Shown here one piece after another: positions 20,525 to 32,944 of a DNA stretch of 64,000 nt; positions within the stretch are counted from its first letter, which is position 1; each line of letters begins with the position of its first letter. The position numbers and the translations under genes were made by a program. Under the pieces are notes generated by a model that did not search any database, had not been told where the DNA came from, and saw only the letters and a program-made list of their open reading frames with translations. This DNA comes from Ostrinia nubilalis (Eukaryota; Arthropoda; Insecta; Lepidoptera; Crambidae): assembly GCF_963855985.1 (NCBI RefSeq), contig NW_026973566.1:3882501-3946500 (forward strand), in the 5' to 3' direction.

Positions 20525-23503
20525 ACACTGTAAGAGAGATAGATAAAACAGAAATAGCGTCTTCTAGTCTGTGTGATCTTGAGGTTTTTCCATCATTTGC
20601 AGGTAATATATTTGACAAAGATTTCACCAAAATCAAAAATCAAAATCAAAATCAAAATCAAAATCATATACGAAGCATCTATAAAAATCTTGATGACCTC
20701 TGTCTTACTTTATCTCAATTTGACTTCACGGTTGACGTGATAGTTCTGACTGAGTGTTGGATTGACTTGAATAAAAACATTCCACAGTTACAAAATTATA
20801 GTTCATTTGCAACAACAAATCATTTAAATCAGTGTGATGGAGTTGTAGCTTTTGTAAAGAAAGATGCCAATGTCAAAGTGGACGAGATTATACTTACAGA
20901 TGCCTCATGTCTCCAGATAACAATAAATGACCTTACTATTCTTGGAGTTTATCGCTCGCCATCTAACCAAAATGGAGATAACTTTATAAACTCACTAGAT
21001 AAACACCTAAACTAGGTACATAAAAACACACAAAACAATAATTCTCACAGGGGACATTAATATAAATATATCAAATGACCAAAACACTCAAACAAATGAA
21101 AGAAATAACAAACATAATTACTTAAACATGCTAGCAACACATGGCTTGTTACCTGGCCATACGTTGCCGACTAGAGTAAAAAGTTGTTTGGATCATTTTA
21201 TTCTAAAATTAGATAGAAGTAAAAACTCTGTATCTATAAACGTTTTGAATACATCGACAACTGACCACTGCATGGTTTATCTAAAGCTCTCTAATATAAG
21301 AAACGAAAATAAAACCCCTAAATCAAGAACCTCAATTAATTTTGAAAAAGCAACTGAATCTTTCAAAAATGTAAATCTCCTTAACATGCTTAATCAAACA
21401 AATCCCAGCATTCTCGCAGATCTGTTGACATTTGAATTAAGACAGTGTATATTGACGAACACAACAAATATGAAAATTCCATGCAAAAATCGTATAATAA
21501 AACCCTGGATTACTCCAGGCGTTCTTCGTTGTATCAGAAACCGCAATAGTATGCAGAAAAAACTCAAATCTGATCCAGATAATGAGATTCTAAAAATAAC
21601 CTACAGACGGTACCGTAACCATTGTAACGGCCTGATTAAAACATTAAAACGAAATTATGATAGAGATCAACTAAATAAAAACAAAAAGAATCCTAGGTTA
21701 CTTTGGAAATCTATTGACAATATTACTCAGCGCAAAGCAAACAAATCAAGTAGCAATGAACTACTGTACTCAAAATCAACACCAAAAGAATCTGTAGATT
21801 GTGTTAACAAATATTTTGCTGGAGTTGGTAGATTATTGGCCGATAATATAATGACACGTCGTCAATCTCAGGACAGTTTGACTAATACTAATGCTAATAC
21901 ACAACAAATCTCCTCTCTTGTGGTACAGGAGACGGACCCAGATGAGGTCTACAACATTCTGATGGGGCTTAAACTTGAGAGTGCTGCAGGCTGGGATGGC
22001 ATATCAACAAAATTTCTAAGACATATTGGCAGAGAAGTATCCCCTGTTATAGCTCACTTGGCTAATTTATGTATTATACAGGGAATCTTTCCCTCCGCTC
22101 TTAAGCGGGCTGTAATTACTCCCATACACAAGGGTGGGGACAGAGACAAGGCCAGTAACTATAGACCCATATCAGTTCTCCCAGTATTGTCTAAAATAAT
22201 AGAGAAGATTATAAACAATAGACTATTGGACTTCTTAAATAAATACAAACTAATATCTAATTCTCAATACGGCTTTAGGCGAGGAATCTCCACAGAAGAC
22301 GCCATAATTGCATTAACATCTCATATTTCACAAAGTGTAGACAAAAATAAGAAATGCATAACAGTTTTTCTAGACCTTCAAAAGGCCTTTGATACAGTCT
22401 CCGTCCCCACCCTTGTAAGTAGATTGGAATCGGTGGGTGTTAGAGGCACTCCTCTATCATTGCTTTGTGACTATTTGCGCGATCGTAAACAGTGTGTTAG
22501 AGTTGGTGACCATGTTAGTGAGCTGGAGGAAATAACATATGGAGTGCCCCAGGGAAGCGTTTTGGGACCAACACTCTTCCTAATTTACATTAATAACCTC
22601 TGCAACCTGGATATCTACAATGGGAAAATCTTCTCATATGCAGATGATACCGCTATAGTTTTCTCTGGTTCAACATGGGATGAAGTACACACAGTTGCTA
22701 AAAAGGGTCTCACAGATGTAGCTCACTGGTTGGATAATAATCTATTGACTCTAAATGCATCTAAAACGAAATATATCTGCTTTACAAAGATCAATAGCAC
22801 TCAACCTGATTTAAAGTACCAAATAAAAATTCACTCATGTAATGACATCGCCAGCCTAACTTGCTCTTGTAAAGCCATAGATAAAGTAGATAAAATTAAG
22901 TACCTTGGAGTAATGGTCGATCAACGCCTTACGTGGCATGCACATATAGACTTATTAATAGGCAGAACCCGTAAGCTTTTATGGGTGTTTAAAACTCTGA
23001 GACACGTTGCCGACTCAGTCTTATTGAAACAAGTATATAAATCACTGGCTCAATCGGTCCTAAACTACTGCATTCCAGTCTGGGGTGGAACCACTAAAAT
23101 CAAATTTTTAGAACTTGAACGGGCGCATAGATCCTTGCTAAAAGTTATCTTTTTTAAACGATACAGGTTTCCAACAGACGAACTATACTCCCAAAGCGGC
23201 CTCTTATCTGTAAGAAAGCTTTACGTCTTACAAGCTATTTTAAAACTTCACAGAAACTTACCCTTTAACTCAAATACTCAAAATAAAAGAAGAATCCTGA
23301 GTGTAGCACCTATGGCTCATGTAAAAACGGCTTATGCAAAAAGACAGTTTACTGCGAAATCCGCTGAAATTTACAATAAGATTAACAAAACCCTAAATAT
23401 ACATGTCGAGACACAATATAAATGTAAGAACATACTACAAAACTGGCTTCTAACAAAAACTTATGATGAAATTGAGAAATTAATTAAAAACAGTGATCAT
23501 TGA
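20509..23503 (+). pseudogene. LINE-3 ORF2 (endonuclease and reverse transcriptase; one frameshift)
   Basis: Starting at 20509 (MDSLLNTVREID), the endonuclease has IVLTECWIDLN, a frameshift at about 21015-21030, ILTGDININIS, CLDHFILKL and TSTTDHCMVYL. The linker has PWITPGVLRCIRNRNSM. RT has HKGGDRDKASNYRPISVLPV, YGFRRGISTEDAIIALTS, FLDLQKAFDTVS, GVPQGSVLGPTLFLIYINN and SYADDTAIVF, followed by a thumb region (YLGVMVDQRLTWHAHI, YCIPVWGG). The RT frame is intact to TGA at 23503. A CAAAAT repeat at about 20627-20666 distorts the first endonuclease motif. Confidence 0.87.
20627..20666 (+). repeat. AAAATC hexamer run inside the endonuclease
   Basis: About six AAAATC units encode repeated Asn-Gln pairs just before HIRSIYKN. 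In LINE-1 the same place reads LTQNIRSLN. Confidence 0.85.
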
Positions 23504-23506
23504 ATC

Positions 23507-23780
23507 TTACTAATGTTATAAATGCGAAGGTTTGTATGGATGTCTGGATGTTAACATGTTTGTTACTCGAAGGCTGCTGAACGGTTTTTGATGAAACTTT
23601 CCTTTACTGTTGTTCGTGACCTAGAGTGACATATGGGCTGTAATTTGCGACGATCTGTGACAGACTAAATTTCATTCTGATCCCAAGAACCACATGCATT
23701 TGTTCGTGTTTGGAGTAGTGGTCTTAATTGCACCGATCCCAAGATTTTACTCGTAGGGCTACCCATCACGCACACATATA

Positions 23781-23784
<4 letters not shown>
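23507..23784 (+). mobile_element. Helitron-like non-autonomous repeat (5' part)
   Basis: TTACTAATGTTATAAATGCGAAGGTTTG and the following gttactcg...gctgctgaacggtttttgatgaaact match a repeat abundant in Lepidoptera (Lep1-type Helitron-like, from memory). It starts just after the ORF2 stop of LINE-3 and runs into an AC microsatellite. The CTAGT 3' end is absent here. Confidence 0.55.

Positions 23785-23860
<76 letters not shown>
23785..23860. repeat. (CA)38 microsatellite
   Basis: An uninterrupted CA run of 76 bp joins the Helitron-like piece to the resumed LINE-3 3' UTR. Confidence 0.98.
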
Positions 23861-23862
<2 letters not shown>

Positions 23863-24071
23863 GTCACATAGCCTTACCTTACTTTTGAAAAATACCTTAT
23901 TATGAAATAAGTAGCTGTTTGTTTATAAAACTAGTGAATGTAACCAAAACTATTGAATGTAACCAAAACTATAAAGATATCTAGCGTTGTTCTAGTTCTA
24001 GTAATACGTACTTGTGAGTTTTTGTGGCTTGTTTAACATAATTATGTATCTTTGTAACTTTAAGAAAGAGC

Positions 24072-24112
24072 GGGGCCTCCTAACACAGGTATTATACTTA
24101 AAAGGAGACCCC
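24072..24112 (+). promoter_or_regulatory. Stem-loop in the LINE-3 3' UTR
   Basis: GGGGCCTCCT and AGGAGACCCC can pair with a single C-A mismatch around a 21-nt loop. It lies about 40 bp before the AATAAA signal. 3' UTR hairpins are often what LINE reverse transcriptases recognise; that role is inferred here. Confidence 0.6.
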
Positions 24113-24164
24113 AGCCACTTGCAACAATTATGTTAACTTAAAAGATACTGAATAAATGTTTTTT

Positions 24165-24440
24165 CATTTTTTTCATTTTTCATTTATTTGCATACACTTA
24201 ACACACATGAAGAGTAAAGTTGCAGCATAACAATATTAAGAAAAGAATAGAATACAGCAGAATACTATAATAAGCATGCATAAAACAAAAAAAGCAGTAA
24301 CAAGTGGAAGAATACTTCCTGCATGATGTGTGTCGCAGCGATGCAAAAAGCAAAGAGCTCAATGTAAACACTGCCCTGAAAAGGGCAGAACACTGATTTT
24401 CAGCTCTTGCTAGGGAATCCGCGAAGCGCACGAGAACGAA
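24165..24440 (-). repeat. LINE/SINE 3' end, minus strand
   Basis: Read on the minus strand it ends gcaaataaatg plus a tail. It shares the aaactgattttcagc-type block and general layout with the insertion at 46176-46881, so the two belong to one family. No coding part remains. Confidence 0.5.
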
Positions 24441-24504
24441 ACGAACCCTCCCACTATCCGCTATCAGTAAAAATGTTTAAAAAACGACTAGGGGAAATAC
24501 CAAT

Positions 24505-25066
24505 CAATATCCTACTAATATTATAAAGTCGAAAGTTTTGATGTCTGGATGTTTTTCAAAGACAAAGACAAAGACATTTATTTGCAAAGAATAGGTTGAT
24601 ACAGATAGTGTTGTAAATACAAAGTGCTCTATTCTGCTAAAATACATTAACATGCAAATTTTTTGTCCAGAAATTCCTGAACACTGTAAAAGCAGGAAGT
24701 GGTTAGCCATTCCCTAAGCTTTCTGGTCATTACTTTTGCAGGACCTATTTTTTACTCCTACCCTTTTTACTCCTCCACGCAAAAACCACCGAATGGATTC
24801 CGCTGAAACTCTACAGTAGTATTGTTTACAACCCAGATCAACACATAGGCTACAATTTATGACGATATGTGACAAATAAATTTCAATAAATAAATAAGAC
24901 GTCTAAAAAGCGCCATCTATCGTCATTGGTTAAAATCTACAGCGCTGGGCAAACCACTGTTTTTGACATTCGTAAATATCCATGCCGTGAAACGCCATCT
25001 ATCAACACAATATCTAACGGGGGCAAATCAAGGTCCACGCGTACGAAGTCGCGGGCGGCCGCTAGT
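24505..25066 (+). mobile_element. Helitron-like non-autonomous repeat with nested LINE tail
   Basis: It begins ATCCTACTAATATTATAAAGTC and ends TCGCGGGCGGCCGCTAGT (25049-25066), with the CTAG terminus and GC-rich hairpin expected of Helitron 3' ends. A minus-strand LINE 3' end with the tail (GTCTTT)n is inserted at about 24557-24750. No Rep/helicase sequence is present. Confidence 0.65.
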
Positions 25067-25307
25067 AAAAAATAATAATAATCATAAATGTCAGTAGTTA
25101 TGCGTGCCCGACGCATGCAAGGGAACATGTGTTCGCCCAGGCGACTATTACTGCGTATACCCAGCTGTTGAAAGCTCAGTAATGTGGACTAGGGTGTCCC
25201 GTCATATAGATTACGATTAACATTAAATTTAATAAGATATCTGTCATCTTGAGGCCTCTACCTGTCCTTGAACAATTTTAAAATTGCTATTTTAGGAGTT
25301 CCTAACA

Positions 25308-27060
25308 TAAACTATAAATAACGTAAATGCGCCTATTACCGCCAGTTTAAGCTGACTTCGGATAAACGTTAGAAAATTAGATGTAAGACGTGGTAATAGA
25401 AAAGACACTTTATTTTATTTATAATAATGATGAAGTAATCTTTGAATTCAAGTAGTAACAATGAGTATTCAATCACACAATAATTAATAAATAGCAATTT
25501 AATCTGAAAAAGCAGTTGTTTCTATTACCGACCTATAGACAAGGTGTGTTTCTATTAACGTTTTTTCCGTTTCTATTACCGACCGCTAAGAATATTGCTC
25601 TTCAATTGGGTATAGCACGGGTTCGAATCCCGCTCAGAAGCTCGGGAACCACTAGATTTTTTCAACTTACATTTGTTTTGCTTTTAGTTTTGGTTAAATT
25701 TGTTTTTTTTTTAAGTTAATTTTTATTTATTTATTTTTTATTATTAAAAGAGAAAAGGCACGCTTCTCAAAAATAAATAAATAATCAAGCAAAAATAGTA
25801 GAATAATAAATTACTCTATTATACTTGATTACGCGGTACCCGGTGTTCTAGTGAGTAGATAGTGGGGGTCATTATTTAAACTATAATTGGAGTTTTAATA
25901 AAATTTAATTTTCATTTAATATTTTATTTTTATTTTTAATTTGACTATAATTTTTAATTAGTTTAGACTTATGTTTTTGATTTTAATTGTTTGTAATTGT
26001 GTATTTTAATTTAAACTATGGACAATTGGATACTGTCTGTATAATTATTTTAAATTACTTATTTATTTTAGTATTCAAAAAATCTTAAAAAGTTACATAG
26101 TAGTTGTGATAACGCATGATTGGTTTGGTGTCATGTCATAAATGTTAGTTATATACAAAATACAGGCTTATAAGTCTTCGCAGGTGGCGTTATAGTTATG
26201 AGGCGGTAATAGAATTAAGTATGAATATTACTTTATTCTATTAGCGACCATAAAAAAAACCAGTAACCAGCTAAAATTTCTACTTTAATGAAGACGTGAT
26301 CAGTGAAGTATCATTTTTATTAGGTTTTATTTTATATCAAATAGGTACTAATTGGAATTTAACAGGTTTTTATAAAATCTATTGTCATACATTATTAGAG
26401 ATATTCTTTAATGTTCATTGCAGTTTTATGCCAAACCTATGACAATTAACGTATGACGTTAATTGATTTAACTATGTTAAATATTATTAGGAATCGATCA
26501 AGACAACAAAATGGAGGTTAAATGCGTAATTAAAGACATAAATACTAAAATAAAAAACTTTATCAAAATTCTAACAACGCCATGGGTCGTTATTAGGAAC
26601 CAAATTATGAAAAGTGTTTCTATTACCGCCCCTATTTAAAATTGTATTTAAGCCACAAAAATACAGCGAGAGGGCTATATTGAGGGTTTATTAAGGAAAC
26701 TAAAGTACGAATTAATATTGTTATGCAAAAACATGTTGGTATACCTACTCATTTTAAATGTGTTAAAATCGCTAATTTCTAACAAGGTGCACCTTAAGTA
26801 GCTGGGAGCGCGTCAGTATGAAAAGTGCGTCCGTTGCGGGCGCGTCCCATTTAATGTCAAATAACTCCGTTTACTGGTTATTTACGAACACAAACTTTAA
26901 TCGTTTTGATAGTCAATAAACATATCTAGATATTTTTTAGGTAACGTGTTTTCTGGAACCTGTTATTATGTCTTTTATGAAAGAAAGAAAAATAGGGCGG
27001 TAATAGAATACAAATTTTGGGGGGTCGTTAATAGGCGCACTTACGTTAATACAAAAATAG
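25308..27060. mobile_element. Non-coding element with dispersed TATTACCG motifs
   Basis: Inverted ends TAACGTAAATGCGCCTATTA (from about 25318) and TAATAGGCGCACTTACGTTA (to about 27053) enclose 1.7 kb without coding sequence. TCTATTACCG or its complement occurs about nine times (near 25333, 25390, 25519, 25550, 25571, 26201, 26240, 26618, 26993). This looks like a DNA element with transposase-binding repeats. No duplication could be fixed. Confidence 0.55.
25608..25652 (+). other. tRNA-like B-box motif
   Basis: GGGTTCGAATCCCGC is a perfect match to the T-arm/B-box of tRNA genes. No acceptor stem, A box or cloverleaf can be drawn from the flanks, so this is at most a tRNA-derived relic. Confidence 0.4.
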
Positions 27061-28150
27061 CATTTTTATGAAATTTGAGGGTACACAATGAGTCACAGCA
27101 AGGTTTAAAATAGTTGAAAAACCAATAAATCCATAAATGCTTTAAAAACAGAATTGGCTTTTTGACCAGAATTAGGCATTTACGCGCGAGATTTTAGTGT
27201 GTTCCTTATTAATCCATGGGTCTACCAAGATATCGATTTAATTTGGGGGTACTCAATTCCCTTCTCACAGCAGGTTAATAATTTTATCACGCTATTTTAA
27301 AACAATGATTGGCATCTCTAAGTGGAAGCTAACAAAAATGGCAGTATATTTTAGAAAATCAACCATAACTTGAAAACCATTTGTCCGGTTTGATTACTTT
27401 TTTATTTAAATCAAAGCTCTATGTGTGCGCTTGATATTTTGTGGTATAAATTGTTTCGATAAAATCAACCTTTAGTTAGTAATTAAAGGAAAATTGTTTT
27501 TTTTTACATTTTTGTGATACTACTTTTTAAATCATTTTTTTTTTACAAAATGTCTTATATTCTACTAAAAGTTTTACACGAACCAAAGAAGTGTGTTAAA
27601 TTGTATTTAATTTGATATATAACATGTATGCGTTTCATAACTAAAAATATATGTTTACTTCCGTTGAAGTTCACCATTGATAAAAAACTGCGTACAGAAC
27701 AAAAACTTCAGCTAGAAAGTGTATGTAACGTTCTAAAATGTTATTTATATTTAATAGTATGCTAAAACTATTAAACATGTTAATTAGTATTCTGTTTAAA
27801 AATAATATTTTAAAGATTTTTGGCTAGGTAGTTTTTACCTGAAAAAATTTAAAAAGTATATTACTACCATATATTTGGTAAATTTTTGTCAAATTTATGC
27901 TAAAAGTATGTAATATTATAACAAAAAAGTGCGGTGCGATACCTTACAGCAATAAAACCTCAACAGAAATAATACCAACAGCCTCGCCGAAGAAGTAGAA
28001 AATTTGAGAACAAGTCAAAATATGAATTCTGCGAGTTCGAACCAAACCTATTCCTCACTGGAAACAGTCTGTCATTGCCTGCAAATCATATCTTAGGGTT
28101 CCACTACCACTGTTATTACAAAATAAAATGAAATAGTTGTGAAAAAATAG
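27061..28150. other. AT-rich stretch, nothing identified
   Basis: A direct repeat is visible: GGGTACACAATGAGTCACAG near 27082 and a diverged gggtactcaattcccttctcacagcagg near 27246. Otherwise there is only low-complexity AT-rich DNA with no coding or terminal-repeat signal I trust. Confidence 0.5.
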
Positions 28151-28270
28151 AATAGATGACAAACAGTGAAGGGCTGATTAAGTGATTTTTTCAGACATAA
28201 AAATGCCGGTAGAGCCCTTGAGACATTATTTTATATTTTTTCAATTATTTTTACGGTAATCTACATCTTA

Positions 28271-30034
28271 TTACGCAACTTTTGAGGGGTCTTGTGTAGC
28301 GAAAATATAAAAAAAGATATTTCGGGACACCCTAATGTGGACTTGCATATAAGTTCTAAACTTGTGTTTGGAATGAGTGAGCCTTATTGGAGGCGGAATA
28401 TTGTTCCAGCATTTAGTCGCCTGGTACCGAAAACTGCCCTCAAAGGCCACGGTGCGGTGTATGTGAGTCGCTAGTGGAGCTCGCGCTGACCTGGCATCGT
28501 CGGGCCCACGACCAATACGATTAGAGGGGAGGTTAAGCTTGGCATACAGATACTCGGGGTTCCTGAACTTCATGAGGTCAAACAATAAAACCGCAAGATG
28601 CATAATTCTTCTTGACTCCATATTTAACATTGAAGCGACATTTAAGTATGGCGACACATGAGTACGTGGCGGAATATTATAGCAGAAGCGACAGCATGCA
28701 TTTTGAGCCCTCTGTATCATCCCCTGGGTTCTGCACGTCAGACGTGGCCCGTAAACCAGATCACCATAATTGAGCCTCGATAGTATTAGCGACTCACACA
28801 AAGTCACACAGACCCTCTCAGATAAGTAGTTTCGTATCTTGTATAAAACCCTCAATCGATAGAAACAACTTCTCACCAAGCCCAAGATGTGTCCCTCAAA
28901 GCGCAACTGACTGTCAAACATGACACCCAGGTTCCTAGCCTCGTCAACTCTATCTATAGCTTTGCCTAGAATTTTTACAGTTGGATTACCATTATTTTAT
29001 TCGTTCAATTTGTTTTTTTTGTGCCCAATACCATAAACTTTGACTTAGTGGGATTGAGAACGAGGGCATTACCCGACGACCAGGCAGCAATACTGTCCAG
29101 GTCTTCAGTTATCGCCTCTAGTGCTTTAGGCATGTCATCAGGAGAACCTGAAATGTACAACTGGACATCATCAGCGTAGCAGTGATACTTACAATGTTTG
29201 ATCACCTGGGGAAGATCAGCACTGTATAAAATAAACAATAACGGCCCTAGTATGGATCCCTGTGGGATGCCACGCGTGACAGGCCTGGGCCTCGACAGCA
29301 AGACAGAGCCATCGTCTCTGCTGAGTTTGACTAACTGACTCCGACCACTAAGATAACTCTCGGACCACTTGATGGAATGGTGATCAAAACCATTATGACA
29401 ATTTTGAGAGAAGCAAGGGGACATGGAGACAGTCGAACGCTCGAGAAAAATCAAGTAGAGCAAGCACAGTCCCTTTTCCGGCGTCCTGCTTAGCAATAAT
29501 GTTGTCAGTGACGTCTAATAACGTCGTGACTGTCGTGATTTTTGACATAAACGGCAAAATGCTTATTGGTCTTAGATCTTTAAGTTCACACGGCGAGTCA
29601 ACTTTTGGTAGTGGTGTTACTGACGCGTTTTTCCACAGGGAAGGCACAGCGGCAGTGAGAATAGACTTATTGACTATGTCTGTTATAATGGACAGCGTTC
29701 TAGGAAGGGTTAGCAAAACCATATCTCTGGAGATACCATCACACCCTAGGGCGTTTGATTTCAGCGCCAGGATATAGTTAGCGACATCCCTTTCAGACAC
29801 AGGATGAAGCTTAAAGGGCGATTTTACTGTGTCATAACGATGATATTCGAAGTATGTAAGCTTAGATATAGTGATTACTTCAGATCCCGGCACCTTCAAA
29901 AAATGATTATTAATTTCATTAGGATCATTAAAGCGGTCGGGAAGACAGTCAAGCTTATCGGGATCGACTAGTATTTTCTCCATTAGATTCCGCCACAACG
30001 CCTTGCCATTACTTGCATTAGAATTTATATAGTG
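28271..30034 (-). pseudogene. LINE-4 ORF2, reverse transcriptase part (broken)
   Basis: The minus strand encodes GCDGISRDMVL, LKDLRPISILPFMSK, LALLDFSRAFDCLHVP, GIPQGSILGPLLFILYSADL and CYADDVQLYISG, then a thumb region (LYKIRNYLSERVCVTLCESL, RAQNACCRFCYNI). Frame changes occur at about 29400 and 29000. Upstream coding is found beyond LINE-5, at 32945. A 3' UTR of about 100 bp follows. Confidence 0.85.
30029..30034. repeat. Target-site duplication of LINE-5 (left)
   Basis: ATAGTG lies here and at 32939-32944. Joining the LINE-4 flanks through one copy makes FNHYINSN continuous, which confirms the insertion. Confidence 0.8.
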
Positions 30035-32938
30035 TATACTCGGTAAAAGAGGCGGCGGTGTCGCCATCTACCTTCGGGGCGATATTCCCTTTAAAATCAT
30101 TCATACTACTCCCGGTGATTACTCTAACTCCATCGAATATATGTTTCTCGAGGTGCTCGTAAAGGGCGCTAAGGCTGTACTGGGAGTTGTATATTGCCCG
30201 CCTTCTGTCCACTACTTCCCCAAACTGGAGTCCGTGTTGGAATCAATATGTTCCGAGTATGCGCATGTTATAGTCATGGGTGATTTTAACACTGATTTGC
30301 TCAAGCCAACTCCACAGACTGGTAAGCTTCTGTCCATCCTTGAATCTGTCAACATGTCTAACTTACCGCTGGAGCCTACTCATCACAACATTGAGATTGA
30401 TGACACTTGGTTAGATCTGATCCTCGTTTCTTCTCCTGAGCTCGCATCCAGACATGGGCAATTGCTCGCGCCGGATTTTTCACGGCACGATCTCATTTTT
30501 CTCTGCTACAAACTCCGACCGCCCAAATATAAACCCGAGACCGTTTTCCTTCGAAGCCTTGCCAGAATCGTTCAAGCGAAGCTCCAACTCGACTTATCGT
30601 CACTTGATTATAGTCCTATTGCTCGTGCTGATGATATTGATAGTAAAGTCAGTATTCTTAATGGCCTAATACTGCAGCTGTTTGACGAGCATGCCCCGCT
30701 GCGATCCGTTCGCGTTAAACGCCCACCGGCCCCGTGGATTACTAGCGCAGTGCGTGCGGCAATGGCGAAACGTGATCGGGCATTCCGCAGCTTTAAGGAT
30801 AATCGATCTAGTGACAGGTGGAGCACATATAAACGTGCCAGGAACCGTTGCAACAACTTAACTAGAGCAGCGAAACGCCGTTATTTCCATGATAACGTGC
30901 TCTCCTCTTCTAGTTCTGATGTCTGGAAATTTTTAAAATCACTTGGTCTTGGCAAGGCATCTTGTATTACCCCTTCCTCATCCTTCACTCCCAACGAGCT
31001 GAATATACACTTTTCTTCGGCCACTCTTTTGGACGTCACTACTAAGCTCTCTACGATCTCCTATTTAAACTCTCTTCCTATTTCCACACATAGCTCCTTC
31101 TCATTCTCCCCTGTCACCGTTGATGAGACTAAAAGATCATCCTCTCTATTAAATCGAAAGCTGTTGGCCCGGATGAGGTAAGTAGAGCGATGATACTCAT
31201 GATCCTGGATAACTTACTTCCTGCCATCACCCATGTCATTAACTCCTCCTTTGACCGTGGGTGTTTCCCCTCCGCTTGGCGTCTGGCTCATGTCATTCCT
31301 TTGCCCAAACTCTCCAACCCTACCACCTTAAACCAATTTCGTCCTATCTCCATTCTACCCTTTCTTTCTAAAGTTCTTGAAGCGGCAGCTCACAAACAGT
31401 TTTCAAAATTTGTACTCGAAAACCGTCTCCTTAGCCAATTTCAGTCTGGCTTCCGCCCAGGACATAGCACTACAACTGCGCTCCTAAAAATAGTGGATGA
31501 TGTCAGAGCTGGCATGGAGGAGTCACGGGTTACTGTACTAGTCTTAATAGACTTCTCAAACGCTTTTAACACGGTGGACCATGACATCCTTCTTGCCATT
31601 CTATCCCACCTTGGAGTCTCTCCATCGGCTGCGGAATGGTTCTCATCTTATCTCTGCGGTCGGAGACAGGCGGTGCGAGTCGGTCGAACATGCTCGGAAT
31701 GGAGAGATCTTGCAACCGGCGTGCCTCAAGGAGGTATACTCTCACCCATCCTTTTTTCTGTCTTCATTAACATCCTTACTTCTCACCTTTCTTCATCCTT
31801 TCATCTCTACGCTGACGACCTCCAACTTTACGTACAAGCTGAACCCTCTAATATTTCTGATGCAGTCTCGCAGCTAAATTCAGACCTTCGCAGTATTGCT
31901 GATTGCTCTGGTAGGTTCGGAGTAAGGGTCAATCCCGGCAAGTGTCAGGCGATAGTGCTGGGGGGCTCTAGGCAACTGGCTAAATTGGATCTGGGATCGG
32001 CTCCCAGTGTTGTCTTTGACGGAGTTGTTGTTAACTATTCTCCGTATGTGAAAAATCTTGGACTCGTCATTGATAGCACTCTGAGTTGGTCTCAGCATGT
32101 CAAGGAAACCAGCAGAAAGGTGATTGGCACACTGCGGGCACTGTACCGCTTCAAAAACTTTCTACCCTCCAGCACAAAGACCTTGCTTGTGTGGTCCCTG
32201 ATCCTGCCTATTCTTGATTATGGTGATATATGTTGTACGGACATCTCACAGGAACTTCTGAACAAGTTTGACCGCCTCCTGAACAACTGCATCAGATTTA
32301 TTTTCGGCCTCCGTAAGTTTGACCACATCTCGTCTTTTCGCTCACAGCTTGGATGGCTTCCCATTAGACAGCGTAGAAACATTCGTTCTCTCTGTATGCT
32401 TCACTCGATTCTCTTCAATCCTGACTCTCCACCTTATCTAAAAGAGATGTTCCATTACCTTCATTCTACTCACAATAGAAATCTTCGCTCTAATCAGACT
32501 CTTCAGCTTGTCACCCCTCGCCACACCACCGGCTTCATGTCTAACTCCTTCTCAGTCTCAGCAGTACGGCTCTGGAACGGCCTTCCGGCGAGTTTGCGAA
32601 AAGCAACCTCCAAATTTACATTCAAAAAGGATCTGCGCAACTATTTCAAAGACTAAAACTTTTTTTTTTTTCTCTTATCTCTGACAGGTGTTATGTGTAC
32701 GCCAATATTATTATTATGTTTATGTATCTAGGTGTATGTCTATTATATTAATATGTATTCGTATGTTATTTATTTTATCTAATGGTATGTAAGTATATTA
32801 ATTAAACGTCATATTTATTACACCGCCTTAGTCTCTCTGCTCGACCTGTGGTTGACTGGCAGATAATGCCACCTGGCATTAAGTCCGCCACTGTACAGTT
32901 GTATGTGCAAAAGTGTAAATAAATAAAATAAATAAAAA
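30035..32938 (+). mobile_element. LINE-5: 5'-truncated plus-strand LINE inserted in LINE-4
   Basis: The element starts inside its endonuclease-coding part and ends with a 3' UTR and the tail aaataaataaaataaataaaaa. It is flanked by ATAGTG. It splits LINE-4 between the ORF2 linker and RT. The RT is undamaged apart from one upstream frameshift, so the insertion is fairly young. Confidence 0.88.
30042..32656 (+). pseudogene. LINE-5 ORF2 (partial endonuclease, complete RT; one frameshift)
   Basis: The first codons read GKRGGGVAIYLRGDIPF, followed by MGDFNTDLLKP, DLILVSSPE and FSRHDLIFLCYKL. The linker is Arg-rich (APWITSAVRAAMAKRDRAF, ARNRCNNLTRAAKRRYF). A frameshift at about 31130-31180 precedes GPDEVSRAMIL. 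RT then runs unbroken: LNQFRPISILPFLSKVLE, FQSGFRPGHSTTTALLKI, VLIDFSNAFNTVDHDI, GVPQGGILSPILFSVFIN, YADDLQLYV, and a thumb ending FTFKKDLRNYFKD. This is a different family from LINE-3. Confidence 0.88.
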
Positions 32939-32944
32939 ATAGTG

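Larger units (their letters stand above)
18785..24165 (+). mobile_element. LINE-3: nearly full-length LINE
   Basis: The layout is a 5' UTR of about 390 bp, ORF1 (19171-20059), an extra hydrophobic ORF (20060-20524), ORF2 (20509-23503) and a 3' UTR ending at AATAAA (24151-24156) and a T/A-rich tail. A Helitron-like piece and an AC microsatellite interrupt the 3' UTR. Only one clear frameshift each is seen in ORF1 and ORF2, so this is one of the youngest LINEs in the window. Group: Jockey/CR1-like with FP-type ORF1; exact clade unresolved. Confidence 0.8.

Noticed and set aside
23665..23859. Cys-Val repeat frame on the minus strand
   Set aside because: It is the CA microsatellite.
25608..25652. 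A functional tRNA gene
   Set aside because: Only the T-arm-like motif exists; no acceptor stem or anticodon arm can be drawn.
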